A DNA stretch of 64,000 bases from JAPSGM01 sp963777045. GTDB lineage: Bacteria; Chloroflexota; Limnocylindria; QHBO01. The position numbers were made by a program, and so were the translations under genes. Positions within the stretch are counted from its first letter, which is position 1; every line of letters starts with the position of its first letter. Of this stretch, positions 16,820-25,415 are shown one piece after another. The notes below the pieces were generated by a model. The model ran no database searches. It was not told the origin of the DNA and was given only the letters and a program-made list of their open reading frames with translations. The stretch covers positions 69,943-133,942 of the forward strand of contig CAVZPD010000026.1 in assembly GCA_963777045.1 (NCBI GenBank), given 5' to 3'.

Positions 16820-17326
16820 CTAGATGCCCGCGGCGGTCTCTTCCTCCACCTCGCTCGGGCGGTCGCTGACGCGCACCAGCTCCTCGAGCGACTCGAGGTG
16901 ATCGATGTAGAGGACGCCGTTGAGGTGGTCGATCTCGTGCTGCAGGGCTCGCGCGAAGAGCTCCTCGCCCTTGACCCTGAACTCCTTGCCGTGACGATCC
17001 TTGGCCTTGACGGTGACGCGGGCATGGCGCGCGACCTCGGCCACGAAGCCGGGAATGGAGAGGCAGCCCTCCCAGTCGACGACCTCGCCCGTCGTCCTGA
17101 CGATCTCCGGGTTGACCAGCTCGGTGACCTTGTCCTCGAGCTCGATCACCGCCACCTGCAGGCCGATGCCCACCTGGTTGGCGGCCAGGCCGATGCCGGG
17201 TGCCTCGCGCATCGTCTCGAGCATGTCGTCGAGCAGCCGATGCAGCGATGCGTCGAACTGCGTCACCTTCTTCGCGCGCTCACGGAGGATCGGTTCTTCG
17301 GCTGTGAGGATGCGACGGATGACCAT
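16820..17326 (-). CDS. def: Peptide deformylase
   Basis: This 168-residue iron/zinc peptidase removes N-formyl groups. All three signature motifs are present: GIGLAANQVG, EGCLSIPG (metal-ligand Cys) and QHEIDHLNG (HExxH). The ATG at 17326 is preceded, after exactly six bases, by TACAAT, which suggests a leaderless mRNA rather than a Shine-Dalgarno start. Longer upstream frames are spurious. Confidence 0.95.
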   Translation of the reverse strand: MVIRRILTAEEPILRERAKKVTQFDASLHRLLDDMLETMREAPGIGLAANQVGIGLQVAVIELEDKVTELVNPEIVRTTGEVVDWEGCLSIPGFVAEVARHARVTVKAKDRHGKEFRVKGEELFARALQHEIDHLNGVLYIDHLESLEELVRVSDRPSEVEEETAAGI

Positions 17327-17332
17327 GTCCGC

Positions 17333-17338
17333 ATTGTA
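17333..17338 (-). promoter_or_regulatory. Leaderless promoter (TACAAT-N6-ATG) of def-fmt
   Basis: The TACAAT box on the minus strand ends six bases before the def ATG. Transcription would therefore start at or next to the start codon, the layout of leaderless genes in several high-GC phyla. Confidence 0.5.
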
Positions 17339-17351
17339 CCGATGCTGGCGT

Positions 17352-19724
17352 CTAGAGCAGGGACTCCGGGTCCACGTCGATGGCCACGCCGCCCGGCGTG
17401 CGTTCCAGGGCTGCCAGGCGCGTGGCCTCATCGCTGGCCCGCAGCACGACCTGGAAGCGCCATCGTCCCGCCCGGCGCGCGACGTAGGCGGGCAAGGGAC
17501 CGTGGACCTCGACGCCCTCGACGGCCGCAGCGGTCGCGGCCTGTCGTGCCCGCTCCTCGGCCCGGGCACGGTCGGGGTCGGCGACCAGCAGCCGCGCGAG
17601 CACCGTCGCCGGCGGATAGCCCAGCAGGCGTCGCCGCCCCAGCTCCTCATCGGCGAAGCGGTCGACGTCCATGGCGGCCGCTGCCCGGATGGCGTAGTGC
17701 TCGGGGGCGTAGGCCTGGACCAGGACCCGACCGGGCAGCGGCCCGCGGCCCGCACGACCGGCGACCTGCGCCAGGAGCTGGAAGGTGCGCTCCGGGGCGA
17801 GGTAGTCGGGGAGGTTGAGCGTGACGTCGGCGGCGATCACCGCCGCCAGGGTGACCGACGGGAGGTCGAGACCCTTGGCCGCGAGCTGCGTGCCGACCAG
17901 GACGTCCGATCGCCCGTCGCGGAAGTCGTCGTAGATCGATTCGAAGCTGCGGCGCGCGGCCAGCGCATCCGAGTCGAGCCGCGAGACGCGCAGGTCGGGC
18001 CGCAGGGCGACCACCTCCCCCTCGACCCGCTGCGTGCCGGCTCCGAAGTAGCGGATGCGCGCCGACCCGCAGGCAGGGCAGCGCTCCGGTGGCCGGGCCG
18101 TGCGGCCGCAGTGGTGGCAGCGCAGCGACTCCCCCACCGCGTGGTACACGAAGGGCAGGTCGCAGTCCGGGCAGCGAAGGCTCTCGCCGCAGTCGCGGCA
18201 GAGGACGAAGGTGGCGCTGCCGCGCCGGTTGATGAGCAGGATCGCCTGCTCGCTGGCGGGGCGAAGCCTCTCGAGTGCCTCCCGCAGGGGACGGGAGAAG
18301 ATGGACCGGTTGCCCTCTGCCAGCTCGGCGCGCATGTCGACGACCTCGACGACGGGGGCGCTGCCGACGCGCCGCTCTCGGAGGCGTGCCCGCTCCACCA
18401 TCCCGCCGCGCACGCGGGCCAGCGTGACGACGTCCGGTGTCGCGGTCCCGAGCACCAGGCGCGCACCAGTCAGTGCGGCCCGCCGTCGCCCGACCCAGCG
18501 GGCGTCGTAGCGCGGCGTGCGGTCCGACTTGTAGGCACCGTCGTGCGCCTCGTCGATGACGACCAGGCCGAGTCGCTGCAGCGGAGCGAAGATCGCGGTG
18601 CGCGTCCCCACGACCAGGGAGGCTTCGCCGCGCAGGATGCGCCACCACTGGTCGTGCCGCTCGCCGGCCGAGAGGCCGGAGTGCAGGACCGCCAGCCGCT
18701 CAGCCACCAGCGGCCGGAGGCGGTCGGCGAGCTGCGGCACCATCGAGAGCTCCGGAACGGCCACGATCGCCGTCTCGTCCCGCTCCACGCAGGCCGCCAC
18801 CGCCGCGAGGTAGACCTCGGTCTTGCCGGCGGCGGCCACGCCCTCGAGCAGGAGCTCACCGCCGGCGGCCAGCGCCTCGATCCTGTCGACCGCGGCCGCC
18901 TGCTCATCGGCCAGCTCATGGCGGACGGCTTCCAGGCTGAGCCGATGCCCCAGCGGATCGCGCTCGACCACGCGCCAGTCCAGCTCGGCGGCCCCGATGG
19001 CCGCCAGGCGTCGCGCCGGAGAGAGGAGGTTTGCCGCCTCCGCGCCCAGCTGCTCGGCAAGTTCCGGCAGCGTTCGCTCACCGCCGTCGAGGGCTTCGAG
19101 CAGCGCACGCTGGAGGGGTGCCCGCCGGGACGGCTCGGGGGCGCCGGGAATCGCGCGCAGGACGCGGACGCGCCGTTCACCGACCTCCGGCGGCCGCAGC
19201 TCCCAGCGGGGGCGGATCGCGCCGCTCCGTCGCAGCCGCTCGATCCACGCCTCTCGGCCCCTGGCCGGCGCCAGCCGTCGCAGTGCAGCATCCCCGAACA
19301 TGCCATCGGCGGCTCCCGCGGCCAGCTCGCGGAGTGCGGCCGGGGGCTCGCTGCTGCTGCCGTCGACCATCCAGCGGCGCTGCAGCCGTGACTCGAGGCC
19401 TGGTGGCAGCATCGCCGCCATGGTCGTCCCGACCGGAGCGCGGTAGTAGACCGCGATCTGCTCGGCGAGCTCGAGCAGGTCCGGCGTGAGCATCGGTCCG
19501 GAGACGATCCCCTGGACCTCCCGCAGTTCGGTCCCCTCCTCCACTGCCCCCGCTCCCGGGAGCAGGTAGCCCAGTGCCAGCCGGCGTCCGTAGGCGACCA
19601 GCAGCAGTGACCCCGGCGCGGCCTCCGCCATCTCGGCGGGCAGGCGGTAGCTGAAGGTGCGCTCCGGACGGTCGGCCACGGCGTCGACCGCCACGCGGAC
19701 GACGCGCTCCTGCCCCTCGCTCAC
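17352..19724 (-). CDS. priA: Primosomal protein N' (replication restart helicase PriA)
   Basis: PriA reloads the replisome at stalled forks. A GTG at 19724 (SEGQERVVRVAVDAV, about 790 residues) begins the conserved DNA-binding domain. The core has Walker A (GVAAAGKTEVYL, a variant with Ala), DEAH (VVIDEAHDGAY) and zinc-binding pairs CRDCGESLRCPDCDLP and CHHCGRTARPPERCPACG. PDYLAPERTFQLLAQVAGRAGR follows. The Walker A has AAGKT where GSGKT is usual; AGKTEVY is tolerated in PriA families. Confidence 0.93.
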   Translation of the reverse strand: MSEGQERVVRVAVDAVADRPERTFSYRLPAEMAEAAPGSLLLVAYGRRLALGYLLPGAGAVEEGTELREVQGIVSGPMLTPDLLELAEQIAVYYRAPVGTTMAAMLPPGLESRLQRRWMVDGSSSEPPAALRELAAGAADGMFGDAALRRLAPARGREAWIERLRRSGAIRPRWELRPPEVGERRVRVLRAIPGAPEPSRRAPLQRALLEALDGGERTLPELAEQLGAEAANLLSPARRLAAIGAAELDWRVVERDPLGHRLSLEAVRHELADEQAAAVDRIEALAAGGELLLEGVAAAGKTEVYLAAVAACVERDETAIVAVPELSMVPQLADRLRPLVAERLAVLHSGLSAGERHDQWWRILRGEASLVVGTRTAIFAPLQRLGLVVIDEAHDGAYKSDRTPRYDARWVGRRRAALTGARLVLGTATPDVVTLARVRGGMVERARLRERRVGSAPVVEVVDMRAELAEGNRSIFSRPLREALERLRPASEQAILLINRRGSATFVLCRDCGESLRCPDCDLPFVYHAVGESLRCHHCGRTARPPERCPACGSARIRYFGAGTQRVEGEVVALRPDLRVSRLDSDALAARRSFESIYDDFRDGRSDVLVGTQLAAKGLDLPSVTLAAVIAADVTLNLPDYLAPERTFQLLAQVAGRAGRGPLPGRVLVQAYAPEHYAIRAAAAMDVDRFADEELGRRRLLGYPPATVLARLLVADPDRARAEERARQAATAAAVEGVEVHGPLPAYVARRAGRWRFQVVLRASDEATRLAALERTPGGVAIDVDPESLL

Positions 19725-19734
19725 GGCGAGCGCC

Positions 19735-20364
19735 TCAGACGTCGACGCGCCGTGGTGGGTCGCGTCGCGCCTCAGCCTGGATGATCTCCCAGATGCGGTC
19801 CGCGGCGGCGTCGGGGTGGCCCGTCTCGTTGACGATGACGTAGTCGTAGTCGCCGCTGGCGGCCATCTCGCGCTCTGCGTTGCTGCGCCGGACGGCGAGC
19901 GAATCGGCATTCTCCGAGCCACGTCCCGCCAGCCGCGAGTCGAGGTCCTCCATCGAGGGCGGCATGACGAAGATCAGCAGCGCGTCGGGCACCTTGGTTC
20001 GGACCGAACGCGCGCCCTGTGGATCGATGGTCAGGATGGCATCGCGGCCGGCGGCCAGGATCCCGCGCACCTGCTCGATCGGCGTCCCGTACCAGTTTCC
20101 ATGGACGCTCGCCGACTCGAGCAGGCCGCCCTCCGCCAATAGCCGGTCGAACTCCTCCGGCGCCATGAAGTGGTAGTGGACCTTGTCGATCTCGCCGGGC
20201 CGACGATCACGTGTGGTGGCCGTCACGATGGGCACGACCTGCGGCCGCGCGGCAGCCAGCTGGGCAACGATGGTGCTCTTCCCCACGCCCGACGGCCCCG
20301 ACACGACAACCAGCATCGGGTGCGGGAAGGTCATCCGCTTGTCCGGCTCCACCTCCTCGGTCAC
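19735..20364 (-). CDS. gmk: Guanylate kinase
   Basis: Gmk phosphorylates GMP to GDP. The 209-residue protein has VVSGPSGVGKST (P-loop), TATTRDRRPGEIDKVHYHF and ILTIDPQGA. It overlaps rluD by four bases. An internal ATG (MTFPHPMLVVV) is a possible shorter start. Confidence 0.95.
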   Translation of the reverse strand: MTEEVEPDKRMTFPHPMLVVVSGPSGVGKSTIVAQLAAARPQVVPIVTATTRDRRPGEIDKVHYHFMAPEEFDRLLAEGGLLESASVHGNWYGTPIEQVRGILAAGRDAILTIDPQGARSVRTKVPDALLIFVMPPSMEDLDSRLAGRGSENADSLAVRRSNAEREMAASGDYDYVIVNETGHPDAAADRIWEIIQAEARRDPPRRVDV

Positions 20365-21338
20365 CGCGTCACCTCCTCCACCTCTGCGCCGACGCCCCGC
20401 GGCAGGGCTTCCGACTCTAGCCCAACCACCGACAGGCAGGCGGCCAGATCAGGCGGAAGAGCGCTCCAGGCGCGCAGGCGGCGGCCGTCGAGCGGACGTT
20501 CCAGGCCCAGTCGGGCGGCGTGCAGGAACTGGCGAGCCAGGCCTCCGGGCCCGGTGCCCCCGCCGTAGCGCTCGTCGCCGACGATCGGCAGGTGCAGGTA
20601 GGACAGGTGGGCGCGGATCTGGTGCGTGCGGCCCGTGCGCGGCCGCAGGCCGAGCAGGGCGTAACCCGGCCTCGCCGCGAGCAGCTCGTAGTCGGTCACC
20701 GCCTCGCGGCCCCCGGCCACGACCGCCATCCGCTGCCGATCCCGCGGGTCGCGGCCGACCGGCGCCTCGATCCGTCCCCTCGGGGCCGGCGCGTCGCCGC
20801 GCACCAGCGCGACGTACTCTTTCTCGATCGCGTGGGCGGCGAACTGGCGCATCAGGCTCTGCTGGGCCGCGTCGGTCTTGGCCACCAGCAGGAGGCCGGA
20901 CGTGTCCTTGTCGAGCCGGTGCACGATGCCCGGCCGCCCCACCCCGGCGATCGAGCCGAGCGGCTCCCCACGCTCCTCGGCGCGACCCAGCAGGGCATTA
21001 ACCAGCGTCCCGGTGGCATGCCCCGCGCTGGGGTGCACGACGAGGCCGGCCGGCTTGTCGACCACGAGCATGGTGGCGTCCTCGTACGCGATCGTCAGCG
21101 GAATGCGTTCGGGGAGCATCGTTCGGTCCGGGGGCGCCGAGAGCTCCACCGTCACGTACTCGCCGCCGTGCAGCCGTTCGCTGGCCCTTCCCCGCCGGCC
21201 ATCGACCAGCGCGCGGCCGTCGGAGATGAGCCGCTGGGCGTGGGCCCGGCTGATGCCGGCCACCTGCGTCACCGCGAGGTCGAGCCGGCCGGCTGGTGCG
21301 GGCCCCTCGGCCCGCCGCTCCCCGGTGGTCGGGCTCAC
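20361..21338 (-). CDS. rluD: RluA-family 23S rRNA pseudouridine synthase
   Basis: The 325-residue protein has an N-terminal S4-like domain (DLAVTQVAGISRAHAQRLI) and a RluA catalytic domain with HRLDKDTSGLLLVAKT, which holds the catalytic Asp, and RTGRTHQIRAHL. It overlaps lspA upstream and gmk downstream by four bases each. lspA-rluD is a common pair. RluD specificity (1911/1915/1917) is inferred from family and context. Confidence 0.9.
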   Translation of the reverse strand: MSPTTGERRAEGPAPAGRLDLAVTQVAGISRAHAQRLISDGRALVDGRRGRASERLHGGEYVTVELSAPPDRTMLPERIPLTIAYEDATMLVVDKPAGLVVHPSAGHATGTLVNALLGRAEERGEPLGSIAGVGRPGIVHRLDKDTSGLLLVAKTDAAQQSLMRQFAAHAIEKEYVALVRGDAPAPRGRIEAPVGRDPRDRQRMAVVAGGREAVTDYELLAARPGYALLGLRPRTGRTHQIRAHLSYLHLPIVGDERYGGGTGPGGLARQFLHAARLGLERPLDGRRLRAWSALPPDLAACLSVVGLESEALPRGVGAEVEEVTR

Positions 21339-21850
21339 GAGGCTGGAGCCGTGCGGCGCGGCTCCAGCAGGACGAGGTACGCGACCAGCAGGCTGATGCC
21401 GACGGTGATGCCGGCATCGGCGATGTTCCAGGTCGGGAAGCGCGTGTCGCCGAAGCCGACGCTGATGAAGTCGGTGACGTACCCCTGTCGCAGGCGATCG
21501 GCCAGGTTACCGATGGAGCCACCGAGGAGCATCCCCAGGATCAGCTGCAGCCAGATCGACCGGCCGTGGAAGGCCTGGTGGAAGTAGGCCACCATCCCGA
21601 GCGCCAGCACGTGCACGACGTAGAACAGGATGATGCTGCCCTCGAACTGGAAGAGGCTGAAGGCCGAGCCGGCATTCCGGACGTGCCAGATCATCACGAA
21701 GTCGCCCAGCAGCTCGCGGCTGCCGTTGAACGGCACGTTCCCAACCACCATCGCCTTCGTGACCTGGTCGGCGATGAGCCACGTCAGCGCCGTGATGCCC
21801 AGGGCCGCCAGCTCGGTGCGGCGGCGGCTCGGGGGCGCATCGGGGGTCAT
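21335..21850 (-). CDS. lspA: Lipoprotein signal peptidase
   Basis: LspA is an integral-membrane aspartic protease that cleaves prolipoprotein signal peptides. The 171-residue protein has four hydrophobic helices. The catalytic Asp motifs are GNLADRLRQGYVTDFI and NIADAGI, and NAGSAFSLF is also conserved. Its ATG is preceded by TACCAT-N6, a leaderless-type promoter. Confidence 0.95.
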   Translation of the reverse strand: MTPDAPPSRRRTELAALGITALTWLIADQVTKAMVVGNVPFNGSRELLGDFVMIWHVRNAGSAFSLFQFEGSIILFYVVHVLALGMVAYFHQAFHGRSIWLQLILGMLLGGSIGNLADRLRQGYVTDFISVGFGDTRFPTWNIADAGITVGISLLVAYLVLLEPRRTAPAS

Positions 21851-21856
21851 GCGCCG

Positions 21857-21862
21857 ATGGTA
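21857..21862 (-). promoter_or_regulatory. Leaderless promoter (TACCAT-N6-ATG) of lspA-rluD-gmk-priA
   Basis: Minus-strand TACCAT is separated from the lspA ATG by six bases, in the 26-base gap after ileS. No Shine-Dalgarno fits. Confidence 0.45.
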
Positions 21863-21876
21863 CGCGATGCCGCCGC

Positions 21877-24800
21877 TCAGGCGCGTCCGACCGCCAGCCG
21901 CAGCTTCTCGCCTTCAACCTGCAGCTCCTCCCCGGCATCGGTCGCCTCCAGGCTCGCCTTCGCGCCGATGCGCAGGTCCACCGCCAGCACCTCCTCCGCC
22001 AGCCACTCGCGGAACGGCAGCAGGCGCTCGGCAACCGAGCCGCCGCCGTCGATCGAGACCCTGATCCGATCACTGATCTCGTAGCCGGCCTCCTTGCGCA
22101 GGCTCTGCAGCCGGTGTCCGACCTCGCGGGCCAGGCCCTCGGCCTCCAGCTCGGGTGTCAGCTCGGTGTCGAGGGCCACCAGCAGGTCGCCCTCCTCGGC
22201 GACCCGGTACCCGGGGCGTGCCCGGGCGGTGAGCTGGAACTCGTCCGGCGCCAGCTCGATGCCGCTCACCTCGACGCGCCCGTCGTCGAGCAGCCGCCAG
22301 GTCCCGGCCTTCGCACCGGCCATGATGGGGCCGACCTGGCTCCCCCGCCGCGGCCCGATCACCGGCAGCAGCGGGAAGAGCGAGCGCTCGACCATCTCCG
22401 ACTCGTCGTCGAGGACCTCCAGGGCCTTCACGTTCAGCTCCTCGAGGACATGCGTGACCAGCTCTGCGTCGACGCCAGGCTCGGCGCTGAGGCTGCCACC
22501 CGCGGCGGCCGGCAGTTTGACGCGGACGGCAGGCAGCGGCTGGCGCGTCCGCACGCCCGATGCGGCGCGGGCGGTGCGACCCAGGGCCACGACGCGGCGC
22601 GCGAGGTCCACCGATGCCTCCGTGGAGGCGTCGCGCAGCTCCGGGCGCTGGTCGGGAAAGTCGACCAGGTGGACGCTGTCGGGCGCATCGGCGTCGACGG
22701 CGGTGACGAGGTTCTGCCAGATGGCATCCGCGAAGTGCGGCACGAACGGCGCGAGCAGGCGTGTCACGTCGACGAGCACGCGGTACAGCGTGGCGTAGGC
22801 GGCGCGCTTGTCGGCATCCAGCTCGCCCTTCCAGAATCGGCGTCGGTTGCGCCGCACGTACCAGTTCGACAGCTCGTCGACGAAGGCCTCGATCGCCCGC
22901 GTGGCGCGCATCGCGTCGTAGTTGTCGAGCGCGCTGCGCACATCACCGATCAGCGCCTCCAGCCGCGACAGGATCCAGCGATCGAGCAGCGTGCGGGATC
23001 CGGCATCTCCATCGGTCCCGTCCGGCGTCCAGCCGTCCAGGCGCGCGTAGGTCACGAAGAAGCCGTACGTGTTCCAGACCGGCAGGAAGAAGCGGCGCAC
23101 CTCCTCGTGGGCCAGGTGGTAGCCGAAGTTCATGTTGGTCGCCGGGTTGGTGGCGCTGAACATCCAGCGCATGACGTCGGCGCCGATCTCCGCTGCGGCG
23201 TCGTCGAACCAGATCGCGTTGCCCTTGGACTTGTGCATCTCCTCGCCCGACTCGTCGCGGAGGAGCGCGTAGCCGAAGAGCGTGCGCATCGGCGCCTCGC
23301 CGGTCATCACCGTGCACTCGGTCAGGAGGGCGTAGAACCAGTTGCGGAACTGGCCGGGGAAGGACTCGCTGATCCAGTCCGCCGGGTACCAGCGCGCCCA
23401 GTAGTCGCGGTCGGAGTTCCACTTCAGCGTGGAGAGCCCGACGATTCCGGCGTCGAGCCATGGATTTCCCACGTCGTGCGTCCGCCGCGCCCGCCCCCCG
23501 CAGGAGGCACACTCCACCTCCACCCCGTCAATCCAGGGCCGGTGCGGCGAGTGGCCCTCGAACTCGTCCCAGCCCGCCACGGCCCGCTCCCGCAGCTCGT
23601 CGTGCGAGCCGATGATCTCCCAGCCGTCGCACTCGGTGCACTCCCAGATCGGCAGCGCCAGCCCGTAGTAGCGCTTCTTGCTGATCATCCAGTCGGACAT
23701 GTTGCGCAGCCAGTCGAGCTCGCGCTCCTCGAGGCCGATCCCCTCCGGGAGCCACTTCACCGTGCGCGTCGCGTCGGAGAGCAGCTCCCGCAGCGGATCC
23801 ATGGCGATGAACCACTCGTCCACCAGCCGGAAGACGACCTGCGTGCCGCAGCGCCAGCAGACCGGGTACGAGTGGCGGTACTGCTGCCGGGCCACCAGGC
23901 GCCCCTTGACTTCCAGGTCGTCGGCCACCTCGCGGGCGAGGTCGGCGCCACCGGGGTCATCGGCGCCGGCGTAGCGGCCGGTCTGCCAGCCGAAGCCGGG
24001 CTTGAAGACGCCGAACTCGTCGATCGGGTCGATCACGGCCAGGTCGTTGGCCTTCGAGAGCGCGAAGTCCTCCTGCCCGGCGCCCGGTGCGATGTGCACG
24101 ATGCCGGTCCCCTCTTCGTCCGACACCTCGTCCCAGGCGATCACGCGGTGCTCGACGCCCGCCACCGCCTCGAACTCGTCGAATGGCCCCGCGTAGGTGA
24201 GTCCCACCAGCTCCGCGCCCTTCGCCTCTTCCAGCACGGTTGCGTCCGGCACGACGCGCTGTCGCGATCCGGCGCTCACCCACCAGCGCCGCCCGTCACG
24301 CCCCTCCACCAGCTCGTAGCTGAGCTCGGGGTGCACGGCGGCCGCCACGTTGGAGGAGAGCGTCCAGGGCGTCGTCGTCCAGACGAGGACGTCCTCGTCC
24401 TCGCGCCCCGGCGTCGTGAGCGGCAGGCGGATCGTCAGCGACAGGTGCGACAGCTCGCGGTAGCCCTCGGTCGCCAGCTCCTGGTTGGAGAGCCCGGTCC
24501 CGCAGCGCGGGCACCACGGCATGACGTCGTGCCCGCGGTAGACGAGGCCCTTGCGGTGGCACTCCGCCAGGAAGGCCCAGATCGTGTAGTTGTTCTCGTC
24601 CGAGTTCGTGTAGTAGCTGTTCTCCCAGTCCATCCACATCCCGAGCCGGATCGACTGCTCGGTGATCCGTCCGGCGAACTTCGCGACCCGCGCCTTGCAG
24701 AAGTCGACGAAGCGGTCGATCCCGTAGTGCTCGATGTCGCGCTTGTTGCGGAAGCCCAGCTCCTTCTCGGCCTCCACCTCGATCCAGAGGCCCTGGCAGT

Positions 24801-25059
24801 CGAAGCCGTTCTGGTAGCGCTGCTTCTCTCCCAGCATGGTGTGGTAGCGCTGGTAGAGGTCCTTGTAGGTGCGGCCCCAGGCGTGGTGCACGCCCATCGG
24901 GTTGTTGGCGGTGATCGGCCCGTCCAGGAACGAGTAGCGCGTCTCGGACGCGTCGTTACGTGACAGGTAGCGCGCCATGGTGCGGCGCTCGCGCCATACC
25001 TCGATCTGCTCCAGCTCCAGCGCCGGAAGGTCCAGCTTGCTCGATACCGGCTTGAACAA
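21877..25059 (-). CDS. ileS: Isoleucyl-tRNA synthetase
   Basis: This is a class I synthetase of about 1060 residues. The HIGH-type motif is present as MGVHHAWG, the KMSKS-type loop as MHKSKGN, a CP1 editing domain lies between them (WTTTPWTLSSN), and CxxC zinc-type pairs are present (CPRCG, CWRCG, CTEC, CASC). The start chosen is TTG 25059 (FKPVSSKLDLPALELE), four bases after GGAGG. The longer ATG-initiated frame to 25188 reads through the T-box and terminator and is not coding. Expression is controlled by the T-box leader. Confidence 0.95.
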   Translation of the reverse strand: MFKPVSSKLDLPALELEQIEVWRERRTMARYLSRNDASETRYSFLDGPITANNPMGVHHAWGRTYKDLYQRYHTMLGEKQRYQNGFDCQGLWIEVEAEKELGFRNKRDIEHYGIDRFVDFCKARVAKFAGRITEQSIRLGMWMDWENSYYTNSDENNYTIWAFLAECHRKGLVYRGHDVMPWCPRCGTGLSNQELATEGYRELSHLSLTIRLPLTTPGREDEDVLVWTTTPWTLSSNVAAAVHPELSYELVEGRDGRRWWVSAGSRQRVVPDATVLEEAKGAELVGLTYAGPFDEFEAVAGVEHRVIAWDEVSDEEGTGIVHIAPGAGQEDFALSKANDLAVIDPIDEFGVFKPGFGWQTGRYAGADDPGGADLAREVADDLEVKGRLVARQQYRHSYPVCWRCGTQVVFRLVDEWFIAMDPLRELLSDATRTVKWLPEGIGLEERELDWLRNMSDWMISKKRYYGLALPIWECTECDGWEIIGSHDELRERAVAGWDEFEGHSPHRPWIDGVEVECASCGGRARRTHDVGNPWLDAGIVGLSTLKWNSDRDYWARWYPADWISESFPGQFRNWFYALLTECTVMTGEAPMRTLFGYALLRDESGEEMHKSKGNAIWFDDAAAEIGADVMRWMFSATNPATNMNFGYHLAHEEVRRFFLPVWNTYGFFVTYARLDGWTPDGTDGDAGSRTLLDRWILSRLEALIGDVRSALDNYDAMRATRAIEAFVDELSNWYVRRNRRRFWKGELDADKRAAYATLYRVLVDVTRLLAPFVPHFADAIWQNLVTAVDADAPDSVHLVDFPDQRPELRDASTEASVDLARRVVALGRTARAASGVRTRQPLPAVRVKLPAAAGGSLSAEPGVDAELVTHVLEELNVKALEVLDDESEMVERSLFPLLPVIGPRRGSQVGPIMAGAKAGTWRLLDDGRVEVSGIELAPDEFQLTARARPGYRVAEEGDLLVALDTELTPELEAEGLAREVGHRLQSLRKEAGYEISDRIRVSIDGGGSVAERLLPFREWLAEEVLAVDLRIGAKASLEATDAGEELQVEGEKLRLAVGRA

Positions 25060-25068
25060 CTTGCCTCC

Positions 25069-25380
25069 AACAACACGAAACCCGCCCCGGAAACCATCCG
25101 GGACGGGAGCGTCTTCGACGACTTCCCGCGGTACCACCCGCGCTTGACCGATGCAGATCGGTCCTCTCATGCACCACGGATCCCGCATGGGCCGATGGCG
25201 CCGCCTCCTGCTATCGGGTGGCGCACCCGGGAGGCGTTACCCACGGCCACGACCGCTTGGCGCCTCCGGCTCTGGAGGGATCTCTCACCGTCGTCGGTGC
25301 CCGCCCGCTCTCACCATCCGGGCTCGCTCGTGGACCGATTCCGACGGGAGCACTGCTCCGTCACTGCCATCTTTGGATGT
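25069..25380 (-). promoter_or_regulatory. T-box riboswitch leader of ileS (tRNA-Ile sensing)
   Basis: The conserved T-box GGTGGTACCGCG lies at 25138-25127. Just upstream is a 7-bp stem III hairpin, GACCGAT/ATCGGTC. Downstream, GCTCCCGTCCC can pair either with the antiterminator or in the terminator. The leader is about 310 bases. AUC (Ile) triplets that could be the specifier occur in GAGAGATCCC (25281-25279) and GGAATCGG; I cannot fold Stem I reliably. In the known mechanism, uncharged tRNA-Ile stabilises the antiterminator and allows ileS transcription. Confidence 0.9.
25081..25107 (-). terminator. Intrinsic terminator of the ileS T-box
   Basis: An 11-bp stem (CCCGTCCCGGA / TCCGGGGCGGG, one G-T pair) with loop TGGTT is followed by TTTCGTGTTGTT. 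This U-rich tail supports transcriptional rather than purely translational control. Confidence 0.8.
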
Positions 25381-25386
25381 CGAGCG

Positions 25387-25415
25387 ATGGTCGCAGCGCC
25401 GCAAGCCTCTGTCAA
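25387..25415 (-). promoter_or_regulatory. Promoter of the ileS T-box transcript
   Basis: A perfect TTGACA (25415-25410) is followed by a 17-base spacer and GACCAT (25392-25387). It begins at the last base before the stop of the upstream membrane-protein gene. Transcription would begin near 25380. Confidence 0.5.

Noticed and set aside
22114..24963. A 949-codon plus-strand open frame opposite ileS
   Set aside because: It is a shadow of ileS, whose motifs, zinc sites and T-box are unambiguous. Many similar long antisense frames (ilvE, recG, glycosyltransferase regions) were rejected for the same reason.
25057..25188. ileS start at the upstream ATG (25188)
   Set aside because: That extension translates the T-box, antiterminator and terminator. 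The conserved N-terminus begins at the TTG after GGAGG.
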